Positions 27,212 to 37,900 of a stretch of DNA of 38,065 bases are shown here, piece by piece. The notes under the pieces are model-generated. The model was not told the origin of the DNA. It saw only the letters and a program-made list of their open reading frames with translations, and did not search any database. The first letter of the stretch is position 1; every line of letters starts with the position of its first letter. Location: contig NZ_SRID01000023.1 in assembly GCF_004684805.1 (NCBI RefSeq), positions 1 through 38,065 on the forward strand, written 5' to 3'. A program made the position numbers and the translations under genes. The DNA is from Streptomyces palmae (GTDB lineage Bacteria; Actinomycetota; Actinomycetes; Streptomycetales; Streptomycetaceae).

Positions 27212-27631
27212 GTGGCTACCGCGGGTCCCCCCGTACGCGGCCGGTCCACCAGGCAGCGTGCCGCGGTGTCGGCCGCGCTGGACGAGGTGAACGAGTTCCG
27301 CAGCGCCCAGGAGTTGCACGACATGCTCCGGCACCGCGGCGACTCGGTGGGTCTGACCACCGTCTACCGCACCCTCCAGTCCCTCGCCGACGCCGGCGAG
27401 GTGGACGTGCTGCGCACCACCGAGGGCGAGGCCGTCTACCGCCGGTGCAGCAGCGACGACCACCATCACCATCTGGTCTGCCGGGTCTGCGGCAAGGCCG
27501 TCGAGGTGGAGGGTCCGGCCGTGGAGAAGTGGGCGGAGTCCATCGCCACCGAGCACGGCTTCGTGGACGTGGCCCACACCGTCGAGATCTTCGGCACCTG
27601 CGGCGAGTGCGCGGCGGCGGCCAAGGCCTAG
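27212..27631 (+). CDS. zur: Zinc uptake regulator Zur (Fur family)
   Basis: The 139-residue repressor has a winged helix (residues ~10-85, ending around VGLTTVYRTLQSLADAGEVD) and a dimerisation domain with the His-rich DDHHHHLVCRVCGK and a second CGEC near the C-terminus; the two CxxC pairs form the structural zinc site. I chose GTG 27212, which has AGGAGG 5 bases upstream and gives the length I recall for S. coelicolor Zur (139). With zinc bound it should repress znuA-znuC-znuB at the tandem boxes. The 111 bases before it carry a promoter-like CACAAT but no clear Zur box, so whether zur has its own promoter is open. Confidence 0.94.
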   Translation: MATAGPPVRGRSTRQRAAVSAALDEVNEFRSAQELHDMLRHRGDSVGLTTVYRTLQSLADAGEVDVLRTTEGEAVYRRCSSDDHHHHLVCRVCGKAVEVEGPAVEKWAESIATEHGFVDVAHTVEIFGTCGECAAAAKA

Positions 27632-27685
27632 AAAGGTCCGGCTGGGTCGTCCGCGGGCTGTCCGTGGCTGATCGCGCGGTTCCTC

Positions 27686-27702
27686 GCGCCTCCTCGGGGC
27701 GC
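27686..27702. terminator. Small hairpin after zur
   Basis: GCGCC-N7-GGCGC (27686-27702) follows the sequence GCGGTTCCTC, resembling a common Streptomyces intergenic terminator-like element as I remember it. It lies 55 bases after the zur stop. Confidence 0.4.
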
Positions 27703-27850
27703 GCCACCGTGCCGAACCTCGACGAGTCCGGGTAGCCGACAGCACAGGATGTGACGGGCCGCGACCGTCCGCGCCTCGGGGGCGTGGCGGCCGCGGCCCG
27801 TCACCGTATTCCGGACGGCACCGCACGTTTCCGGACAACCCCTGGGACGC

Positions 27851-27900
27851 GCGGCGGGCGGGGCAGGTGGCCTACGTGTCCCACCGGCCCCGCCCGCCGC
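27851..27900. terminator. Very strong hairpin between zur and the methyltransferase gene
   Basis: GCGGCGGGCGGGGC (27851-27864) pairs with GCCCCGCCCGCCGC (27887-27900); after one A/G mismatch GGTGG pairs with CCACC, leaving a 10-base loop. It lies between converging genes in the gene-free stretch 27632-27951 and probably ends both transcripts. It also marks the edge between the core genes and the polyketide cluster. Confidence 0.7.
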
Positions 27901-27951
27901 CGTCCCGTCCGTGCCCCCCGCGCCGGGCGCGGCGGGCATCCGGTGGTGCGC

Positions 27952-28797
27952 TCAGCCCGCGACGCGCTCCGCGGTGACGATGATGTAGCCCAGCTCGGGC
28001 ATCTCCATGCTCTCGCCCTCGGCCGGCTTGAGCTTGGCGAGCGCCTCGGCACCCACCTTGGCCTCCAGCTCGGCGAAGTTCTTCATGGCCACCTCGGTCA
28101 GGCGGCGCACCGACTGCTTGGTGGTGTGCGCGCTGACGTCCAGCACCTCGGTGCAGCGCAGACCGGCCGAGCGGAGCAGCGCCGGGTACTCGTCGAAGCT
28201 GGCGGCGGACTGGGTCAGGTACTTCTTGAGGATCTTCTCGATCACCGGGCGGCGCTCCTCGGTGATCGGCTCCCGCTCGAAGTTGTCGGTCAGCGTCAGC
28301 CGGCCGCCGGGGCGCAGCACCCGGGCCGCCTCGGCGAAGGCCGCGGCGCGGTCGGGCATCTGCATCACGGACTCCAGCATCCAGACCGCGTCGAAGGAGG
28401 CGTCCTCGAAGGGCAGGGCCATGGCGTCGCCGTGCTGGAAGGTGACCTTGCCGCTGATGCCGGCGCTCTCCGCCAGCTCGTTGGCCTTCTCGACCTGCTT
28501 GCGGCTGACGTTGACGCCGACCACCTCGGCGCCGGTGGCCTGGGCCAGCCGGACGCCCGGGCCGCCCACACCGCAGCCGATGTCCAGCACCCGGTCGCCG
28601 GGGCCGACGCCCAGGCGCTTGATCATCATGTCGGTCAGCCGGTCCGCCGCGTCCGGCAGCGAGGTGGTGTCCTCCTCGCTCTCCCAGTAGCCGACGTGCA
28701 CGTTCGGCCCGTAGAGCGCGGCGTCGAATACAGCGGCCAGCTGGTCGTAGAAAGCACCGACCTGCGCGGTTACCGCAGCTGCCTCAGGCGTCGTCAT
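27952..28797 (-). CDS. SAM-dependent class I methyltransferase, probably polyketide tailoring
   Basis: The 281-residue protein has the Rossmann methyltransferase fold: motif I VLDIGCGVGGPG (residues ~69-80), an acidic residue after beta-2, FQHGDAMALPFEDASFD (motif II region) and LRPGGRLTLTD (motif III). The N-terminal AFYDQLAAVFDAALYGPNVH then VGYWES is shared by small-molecule O- or C-methyltransferases of antibiotic pathways (the rifamycin-27-O/RebM-like group, from memory). ATG 28797 has AGGAG 7 bases upstream. It lies directly downstream of the polyketide synthase on the same strand, but a strong hairpin separates them, so it may have its own promoter. Methylation of the released or cyclised polyketide is the likely job; the position is unknown. 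Confidence 0.85.
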   Translation of the reverse strand: MTTPEAAAVTAQVGAFYDQLAAVFDAALYGPNVHVGYWESEEDTTSLPDAADRLTDMMIKRLGVGPGDRVLDIGCGVGGPGVRLAQATGAEVVGVNVSRKQVEKANELAESAGISGKVTFQHGDAMALPFEDASFDAVWMLESVMQMPDRAAAFAEAARVLRPGGRLTLTDNFEREPITEERRPVIEKILKKYLTQSAASFDEYPALLRSAGLRCTEVLDVSAHTTKQSVRRLTEVAMKNFAELEAKVGAEALAKLKPAEGESMEMPELGYIIVTAERVAG

Positions 28798-28828
28798 TTT
28801 TTGCTCCTGGTACTGAAAAAAGGGATAT

Positions 28829-28861
28829 CTCTTGCGAATGACTCTTACGACGGCTCTTACG
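28829..28861 (-). promoter_or_regulatory. Three CGTAAGAG-type repeats upstream of the methyltransferase gene
   Basis: Read on the plus strand, CTCTTGCG (28829-28836), CTCTTACG (28842-28849) and CTCTTACG (28854-28861) repeat with periods of 13 and 12 bases. They lie 32-64 bases before the methyltransferase start and may be binding sites of a cluster regulator. Confidence 0.4.
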
Positions 28862-28919
28862 GAATACCCCCGCCAAGGACCCGCGTGCGGGAAAAGGCAT
28901 TTCGGGTGATCGCGAGCCT

Positions 28920-28951
28920 AGCAGCATGCCCCGACAACGGGGCATGCTGCT
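28920..28951. terminator. Terminator hairpin after the polyketide synthase gene
   Basis: AGCAGCATGCCCCG (28920-28933) and CGGGGCATGCTGCT (28938-28951) form a perfect 14-bp stem with loop ACAA, beginning 10 bases after the synthase stop. No T-run follows. It should end or weaken transcription before the methyltransferase gene. Confidence 0.7.
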
Positions 28952-28961
28952 GCCGGAATTT

Positions 28962-31900
28962 CTAATTCCGTTCTTCCAGCCAACGGTGCACCACTTCCGC
29001 GGCCTCCTTGGCGTGGTCCTCCAGCATGGTGAAGTGGTCGCCTGGCACCTTCATGGTGAGCTGCCCGGCCCCCCATACCGATTCCTCCGCGACCTGGGCG
29101 GATCCGCTGCCACCAGGCGTCTCCGCGGCCGGGGCCGGGAAGGAGTCCTGTGCCTCGACGGACAGCAGCGGGGCCGCCACCGGACGGGGATGCCAGTCGG
29201 CGAACATGCGCATATACGCGCCCATCGCGGTCAACCGGACCTCGTCCACCGCCCCGAACATCTTCTCCCGCTCAAACATCTTCCCGGTGAGATTCGACTG
29301 GATCCAGGACAGTTCCTCACCGCGCGGCGCATAGGTGTCCATCAATACGACACCGGCCGGTGACATTCCGCGCTCCTCCAGCCAATGCGCCACGGCATGC
29401 GCGATCCAGCCGCCCGAAGAGCGGCCCACGAGGGCGAACGGATTGTCCCCCGCACACCGCAGCACCGCCTGCGCCTGCATTTCCACGATGGCTTCCACAT
29501 TCGCCGGGAGGAATTCCCCCCTGACGAATCCGGGCTCGGGAAGCACCGCCACGTCCCGGCGCCCGCGGAAGCTGGCCGCGAAACGGGCGTACTCACGCGG
29601 TCCGGAGATGGCGACCAGTGAGGGGAAGCAGATCAGCTGCGGTCCGGTACTGCCCTTGGAGAGCCGGACCAGCTTGGGCGCCGGGTCGAGTTCCTCGGGC
29701 GTGTGGAAGGCGGGCCGCAGCCGGGAGGCGGCCATCAGCAGCTGGGTACCGGCGATGTACTGGCCGTCCGCGCACGCCTGCCGGAACAGCTGCTCGATGG
29801 TGGAACCGGCCTCCCTGGCAGGTCCCGTGGGTCCCGCGGGCGCGGCGGCCGGGGCGGCCCCCGCGGGCCGGTCCGCCGCCTGCCCGCCGCCGGCGGCCAG
29901 CTGGTCGCGCAGATGCTCGGCCAGGGCCTCCGGCGTGGACTGGTCGAAGACCGCGGTCGGCGACAGGTTCAGCCCGGTGGCCAGGTTGAGCCGGTTGCGG
30001 ATCTCCACCGCGGTGAGCGAGTTGAGGCCGAGCTCCAGGAAGGAGCGGCCGTCCTCCACCGCCTCCGGCGAGGCGTGCCCGAGCACCGCCGCCACCTCGG
30101 TACGGACCAGCTCCCGCAGCACCGCGCCCGCCTCGGCCGCGCCGAGGCCGGCCAGCCGCTGGGCCAGCGGCACCTCGGGCGCCACCGGCCCGGCGGCCTC
30201 CGCCGCCCGGCGTACCGGCATCCGCACCAGCCCGCTCAGCAGCGGCGGCACCGCCCCGGACGCGGCCTGCACCCGCAGCGCCGCGAGGTCCAGCCGTACC
30301 GGCACCAGCACCGGCTGGTCCACCGCGACCGCGGTGTCCAGCAGGGCCAGCCCCTCCGCCGAGGAGAAGGCGGCCACCCCGGCCCGGTTCATCCGCCGCA
30401 CATCGCTGTCCTCCATCTGCCCGGTCATCCCGCTGCGCTCGGCCCACAGGCCCCAGGCGAGCGAGGTGGCGGGCAGCCCGCCGGCCCGGCGGTGCTGGGC
30501 CAGGGCGTCCAGATACGCGTTGGCGGCGGCGTAGTTGGCCTGCCCGGCCGCCCCGAAGACGCCCGCGGCCGAGGAGAACAGCACGAAGGCCGTCAGCTCC
30601 AGGTGGGCGGTCAGCTCGTGCAGATGGATCGCGGCGTCCACCTTGGGCCGCAGCACCGTGTCGAGGCGCTCGGGGGTCAGCGAGCCGACCACGCCGTCGT
30701 CCAGCACGCCCGCGGCGTGCACCACCGCGGTCAGCGGATGGGCGGCCGGGATGTCGGCCAGTACCTTGCCGAGCGCCTCCCGGTCGGCCGCGTCGCAGGC
30801 CGCCAGGGTCACCGTGGCGCCCAGCGCGGTCAGCTCCCGCTCCAGCTCGGTGGCGCCCGCGCCGGCCCGGCCGCTGCGGCTGGTCAGCAGCAGATGCCGG
30901 ACGCCGTGCTCGGCCACCAGGTGCCGGGCCACCAGCCCGCCCAGCACCCCGGTGGCGCCGGTGATCAGTACGGTGCCCTCCGGCCGCCAGGCCGCCCCGA
31001 GCGGGGCCGTGGCCGCGGCCTTGTCCGTAGCCGTGGACGCGTTCTGGTCTGCCGGTTCGAGGCCCTCGGGGCTCTCGGTGACCGGGACCCGGGCGAGCCG
31101 CGGCACATGGACGGTGCCCTCGCGCACCGCCAGCTGCGGCTCCCCCGAACCGAGCGCGGCCGGCAGCCCGGCCGTGCCCGGCACCTCGAGGTCGTCCAGG
31201 TCGAGCAGGAGGAAGCGGTCCGGGTGCTCGGACTGCGCCGAACGCACCAGGCCCCACACCGCCGCGCAGGACGGGTCGGCCGGAGCCCCGGCCCCGGTGA
31301 CCGCGACCGCGCCGCGGGTCACCAGCACCAGCCGGGCGTTCCGGAGGCCCTCTCGGTCGGCGGAGTCCAGCCAGGACCGCACCAGGCCCAGCGCACGGTG
31401 TGCCAGCCGGTGCACCGCCTCGACCGCGGCGTCCGAACCACCGGTCGCCACGGGTTCCAGCGCCGCGAACACCAGCTCCGGGGCCGGGGTGCCGGCGTCC
31501 ACCGCCCGGCCGAGGGCGGCCAGGTCGGCGTGGGGTTCGAGCACCGCGCCGGTGGCGCGCAGCGCCGCCGCCAGGACCGCGCCGGGCGTGCCGGCCTCCG
31601 CGCCGTCCAGGACCGCCCAGCGCGGGGCGGCGCCCGGGGTCCGGTCGCCGGCCGGCAGCTCGGTCCACTCCACCCGGAACAGCGACTCGTGGTAGGCGGC
31701 TCGGGCGTTCAGCTGCTGCCGGGAGACCGCCCGTACCGCGAGCGAGTCCACCGAGGCGACCGGGCGGCCCGACTCGTCGGCCGCCAGCACGGACACCGTG
31801 TCCGGCCCGGCCGAGGCCATCCGCACCCGCAGCACCGAGGCGCCCGCCGCGTGCAGGCTGACGCCGCCCCAGGCGAAGGGGAGCCGGATCCGCCCGGCCG

Positions 31901-34900
31901 GCCGCGCGCCACCGTCCTGGGGGTCGGCCGCCGGCCGCAGGAAGCCGCCGAGGCCCATGGCGTGCAGGGCGCCGTCCAGCAGCGCCGGATGCACCCCGAA
32001 CCGGCCCGCCTCGGCCCGCTGCTCCTCAGGCAGCGCGACCTCCGCGAACACCTCGCCGTCCCGCCGCCAGGCGGCGCGCAGCCCCTGGAACACCGGCCCG
32101 TAACCCAGCCCGGTGGCGGCGAAGCGCTCGTACAGGGTGCTGACGTCCAGCGGTTCGGCGTCCCGCGGCGGCCACACCGCCAGCGCCCCGGCGTCCGCCT
32201 CGGCGCCGCGTGCGGTGAGCCGTCCGGTGGCGTGCCGGACCCAGGGCAGCTCGGTGGCCTGCCCGTCCCCGGCCCGGTCCGCCGACTCCTCGATGCGGGA
32301 GTACACGCTCACCGGGCGGTGCCCGGCCTCGCCGGGTCCGCCGACCACCACCTGGAGCTGGACCGCTCCGCGCTCCGGCAGCACCAGCGGCGCTTCCAGG
32401 GTCAGTTCCTCCACCCGGTCGCAGCCCACCGCGTCGCCGGCCCGCACCGCGAGTTCCACGAAGGCGGTGCCCGGCAGCAGCACGGTGTCGGCCACCGCGT
32501 GGTCGGCCAGCCAGGGGTGGCTGTGCAGCGACAGCCTGCCGGTGAGCAGGAAGCCCTCCGAGTCGGGCAGCGGCACCGCGGCGCCCAGCAGCGGGTGTCC
32601 GGCGGCTGCCAGACCGGCCGCGGACACGTCGCCGGGCTCGCCGCCCGAGGACGCCAGCCAGTAGCGCTCCCGCTGGAAGGCGTAGGTGGGCAGTTCCACC
32701 CGCCGGGCGCCGGTGCCCGCGAACGCCGCCGCCCAGTCGACCCGGGCCCCGGCCGCGTACGCCTCCGCCAGCGAGCCCAGGATCCGCTCCCGGCCCCCCT
32801 CGTCCCGGCGCAGCGAGCCGACGGCGACCGCCCGGGACCCGGTGTCCGCCATGGTCTCGGTGAGCCCCACGGTCAGCACCGGATGCGGGCTGGCCTCGAT
32901 GAACAGTCCGTACCCCTGGTCGAGGAGGCCCCGGACGGTGTCGTCGAAGCGGACGGTCTGACGGAGGTTGCGGTACCAGTACTCGGCGTCCAGCGCGGCC
33001 GTGTCGATCGGCTCGGCGGTCACCGTGGAATGGAACGGGATCCCCGCGGTACGGGGGCTGATCCCGGCGAGGGCGGACACCACCTCGGTACGGATCCGCT
33101 CCACCTGCGCCGAGTGCGAGGCGTAGTCCACCGGGATGCGGCGTGCCCGGATCTCCGCCTTCTCGCACTCCGCCAGCAGCTCCTCCAGGGCCGCCACTTC
33201 GCCCGAGACCACCACGGAGGAGGCGCCGTTGACCGCGGCCACCGACAACCGCTCTCCCCACCGCTCCAGCCGCTTGGCCAGCTCTTCCCGGGGCAGCGAG
33301 ACCGAGACCATGCCGCCCAGCCCGGACAGGGCCGGCAGGGCCTTGGACCGCAGCGCGACCACCTTGGCCGCGTCCTGCAAGGACAAGGCCCCGGCGACCA
33401 CCGCCGCCGCGATCTCACCCTGCGAGTGCCCGACCACCGCCGCAGGCTCGACGCCGTACGAGCGCCAGACCTCCGCGAGCGAGACCATCACCGCCCACAG
33501 CGCGGGCTGCACCACGTCCACCCGCTCCAGGGACGCGGCGCCTTCCGCGCCGCGCAGCACGTCCACCAGCGACCAGTCGACATGGGGTGCCAGGGCCGCC
33601 GCGCACTCCGCCACCCGCTCGGCGAACACCGGTGAGGAGTCCAGCAGTTCGGCTCCCATGCCCACCCACTGCGAACCCTGGCCGGGGAAGACGAAGACAG
33701 CTCGCTCCTCCGCCCGGACCGGGGTCGCGCCCTGGACCAGCTCGGGGGCGGTACGTCCCTGGGCCAGGGCGGTCAGACCGGCCTGGAACCCGGCGCGGTC
33801 GGCGGCGATGACCACCGCACGGCGCTCGAAGGCGGCGCGGGTGGCGGCCAGCGAGTGCCCGATGTCGGCGGCCGACGCCTCCGGGTTCTCGGTGGCGTAG
33901 GCGAGCAGCCGCCCGGCCTGGGCGCGCAGCGCCGCCTCCGTCTTGGCCGACACCGGCCAGGGCAGGGCGAGGGCGGGCAGCGCCGACTCCTCCGTGTCGA
34001 CGCGCCGGGGTTCTTCCGCCGGCCCCTGCTCCAGGATGATGTGCGCGTTGGTGCCGCTGAGGCCGAAGGAGGACACCCCCGCCCGGCGGGGCCGCCCGGT
34101 GCGAGGCCAGGGGGTGGCCTCGGAGAGCAGCGCCACGGACCCGGCCGACCAGTCCACATGCGGGGTGGGCTGGTCCGTGTGGAGCGTCTTGGGCAGCAGC
34201 CCGTGCCGCATGGCCAGCACCATCTTGATGATGCCCGCCCCACCCGCGGCGGCCTGGGTGTGGCCGATGTTGGACTTGATCGAGCCCAGCCACAGCGGCT
34301 GGTCCTCGGGGCGCTCCTGGCCGTAGGTGGCCAGCAGCGCCTGGGCCTCGATCGGGTCGCCCAGGGTCGTACCCGTGCCGTGCGCCTCCACCGCGTCCAC
34401 CTCGGCGGCCGACACCCCGGCCGACGCCAGCGCCTGCCGGATCACCCGCTGCTGCGAGGGACCGTTCGGCGCGGTCAGGCCATTGCTGGCGCCGTCCTGG
34501 TTGACCGCGGTGCCGCGCACCACCGCCAGGATCGGATGGCCGTTGCGCCGGGCGTCGGACAGCCTCTCCAGCAGCAGCATCGCGGCGCCCTCGCCCCAGC
34601 CGGTGCCGTCGGCCGCCGCCGCGAACGGCTTGCACCGGCCGTCGGCGGCCAGTCCGCGCTGCCGGCTGAACTCCACGAAGGTGGCCGGGCTGGACATCAC
34701 GGTGACACCGCCGGCCAGCGCCAGCGAGCACTCCCCCTGGCGCAGCGCCTGGGCCGCCAGGTGGAGGGCCACCAGAGAAGACGAACAGGCGGTGTCGACG
34801 GTGACCGCCGGGCCCTCCAGACCGAAGGTGTAGGAGACCCGACCGGAGGCGATGCTTCCGGAACCGCCGGTGGCCAGATAGCCCTCGGTGCCCTCCGGGA

Positions 34901-37900
34901 CGGAGCGCAGCTGGGTGGCGTAGTCGTGGTACATCACCCCGGCGAACACCCCGGTCCGGCTGCCGCGCAGGGTGGCCGGGTCGATGCCCGCCCGCTCGAA
35001 CGCCTCCCAGGAGGTCTCCAGCAGCAGCCGCTGCTGCGGGTCCATGGCCAGCGCCTCACGCGGCGAGATCCCGAAGAAGCCCGGGTCGAACTCGCTCGCC
35101 CCGTGCAGGAATCCGCCCTCCCGCACATAGCTCTTGCCGACGGCGTCCGGGTCCGGGTCGTAGAGCGCGGCCTCGTCCCAGCCGCGGTCGGTGGGGAAGC
35201 CCGAGATGGCGTCCTCGCCCGCCGCGACCAGCCGCCACAGCTCCTCGGGCGAGCGGACCCCGCCGGGGAAGTGGCAGCTCATGGCCACGATGACCACCGG
35301 GTCCTCGGACGCGCCCGGGCCGACCGCGGAGGGCGCGGCGGTGGCCGCCGGTTCGACGGCCGTCCGGTCCGCGAACAGCGCCTGGTGGAGGTGGTGGGCG
35401 AGAGCGGCGGGGGTGGGGTAGTCGAAGACCAGGGTGGCGGTCAGGTGCAGGCCGGTGGCCGAGTTGACCCGGTTCCTCAGCTCCACCGCGGTCAGCGAGT
35501 CGAAGCCGAAGTCCTTGAACGCCCGCTCCGCCTCGACCGATTCGGCCGTGGCGTGCCCGAGGACCGCGGCCACCTGGGTACGTACCAGGGCGAGCAGCGC
35601 CCGCTCCCGGTCCGCCTCGGGCATCCCGGCCAGCCGCTCCCGGAGGTCTCCGTCCTCGCCGGTGGCGTGCTGGGCCGCCGTACGCAGGGTGGTGACGCGC
35701 ACCAGCCGGCGCAGCAGGTGCGGCACCTGCTGTCCGGCGGACCGGGCCGCGCCGCGCAGGGCCGCGGTGTCCAACCGTACGGGCACCAGCACGGCCTCGT
35801 CCGCGGCGCACCCGGCGTCGAACAGGGCCAGCCCCTCGGCCGCGCCGAGTCCGCGCACCCCGGCCCGGCTCATCCGGCGCATGTCCCCGGCGGCCAGGCC
35901 GTCGGTCATGGCACTGCGCTCGTCCCACAGCCCCCAGGCCAGCGAGGTGGCGGGCAGACCCTGGGCCCGGCGGTGGGCGGCCAGGGCGTCCAGGAAGGCG
36001 TTGGCTGCCGCGTAGTTGCCCTGCCCGGCGCCGCCGAAGATGCCGGCGGCCGAGGAGAACAGCACGAACGCCGACAGGTCGAGCCCGGCGGTGAGTTCGT
36101 GCAGATGCGTGGCCGCGTCCACCTTGGGCCGCAGCACGGTGTCCAGCCGCTCCGGGGTGAGCGACTCGATCACCCCGTCGTCCAGCACCCCGGCGGCGTG
36201 CACCACGCCCGTCAGCGGACGCTCGGCCGGGATCCCGGCCAGCACCGCGGCCAGCGCCTCCCGATCGGCGGCGTCACAGGCGGCCCACTCCACCTCGGCA
36301 CCCAGATCGGCCAGTTCTTCGGAGAGCCCCACCGCACCGGGGGCGTCCGCACCCCGACGACTCAGCAGCAGCAACCGCCGCACACCGTGCTCGACCACCA
36401 GATGCCGGGCCACCAAGCCACCCAGCGCACCCGCCGCCCCCGTGACCAGCACGGTCCCGGAACCACCCCAGATGGGCGCGGTGCCGGACGACATCTCCGC
36501 GTCGGGCGTACGGGCCCGGGTCAGCCGTGGCACCAGCACCCGCCCGTCGCGCACCGCCAACTGCGGCTCCCCGGACGCCAGTGCCGGCAGCACCGCTTCG
36601 GCCGACCCGGGCTGCCCGTCGAGGTCCAGCAGCAGGAACCTCCCGGGGTGCTCGGCCTGCGCCGAGCGCACCAGCCCCCAGGAGGTGGCAGCCGTGAAGT
36701 CGGGTACGTCCGCACCCTGTTCCGCGGCCACCGCGCCCCGGCTGACGATCACCAGCCGGGCGGGGGCGCCTCCGGGCAGGGAGACCTCCTCGGCCAGCCA
36801 GCCCCGCACCAGCTCCAGAGCCCGCCGCACCCCTGCCCGTACCTCGGCGACCGTCATGCCGTCGGCCGACTCCTGGGCCGCGGTGACCGGGGCGAAGACC
36901 AGCTCGGGGACCGGCACCTCGCCCGCCTCGATCGCGCGGCGCAGCTCCGCCAGGCTCGGGTACGAGGAGGCTCGCGCGCCCGCCGAGGCGTACGCCGCCA
37001 GTACCTCCGCGCATCCGGGGCCCTCCCCGAGCACGGCCACCGACTCCGCGGAACCGCCGGGCGTCGTCGCACCGTCCGGCCCGGGGATGGACGCCGGCTC
37101 GTCGGAGGGCATGGGCGTCCACTCCAGCCGGTACAGGGCATCCGCCGGATCCGGGCGGGCGGCGTCGATCTGGTCCACGGTGACCGGCCGGGTGGCCAGC
37201 GACTCCACCACGGCCACCGGAGCACCGGTCGGATCGGCCACCGCCAGCGACAGCCCCTCCCCGTCGGCTCCGGTACGGGTCAGCGACACCCGCAGCGCGG
37301 TCGCCCCGGTCGCGTGGAGGGACACCCCGGCCCAGGAGAACGGCAGCCGGATCTCCGGCCGCGCCTCAGCCTCGCCGTCATCGCCCCGCGAGGCCGTACC
37401 CGCGGCGCCCACGGCGTGCAGGGCGGCGTCCAGCAGCGCCGGATGCACACCAAAGCCACCGGCGTTCACGGCCTCGTCGAGGGCGACCTCGGCGAACACC
37501 TCCTCGCCGCGCCGCCAGACCGCCCGCAGCCCCTGGAACACCGGTCCGTACGCCAATCCCGCCTCGGCGGCCTGCGAGTAGAACCCGTCGAACGCCACCG
37601 GCTCGGCACCCCGCGGCGGCCACTCCGCCATCGCGGCGCCAGGAGCGGGCCCGGTGTCCGCTGCCGCCACCATGCCGGTCGCATGCCGCACCCAGGCCGC
37701 CTGCTCATCGTCCAGCCGGGAGTACACGCTCACCGGCCGCCGCCCGGCGGGGTCGGCGTCGCCTACCGAAACCCGGAGCTGGACGCCCTCGCGCTCGGGC
37801 AGCACCAACGGCGCCTCCAGCACCAACTCCACCAAACGGCCGCAACCAACCCGCTCCCCCGCGGACAACGCCAACTCCACGAACGCCGTCCCTGGCAACA

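Noticed and set aside
28810..28830. TGAAAAAAGGGATAT before the methyltransferase as a Zur box linking the cluster to zinc
   Set aside because: Only the first half resembles the box; the second half (expected TTTTCA-like) is missing.
32085..32115. A TTA codon in the PKS gene near 32,101
   Set aside because: The TTA is out of frame; the codons there read GGT TAC (Gly-Tyr of the GYGP motif).
29703..33635. Very long open frame (1310 codons) on the plus strand opposite the PKS
   Set aside because: It is antisense to clearly conserved KS/AT/DH/KR domains; the composition (Arg, Gly, His, Gln-rich, no domains) is the usual by-product of GC-rich codon use.
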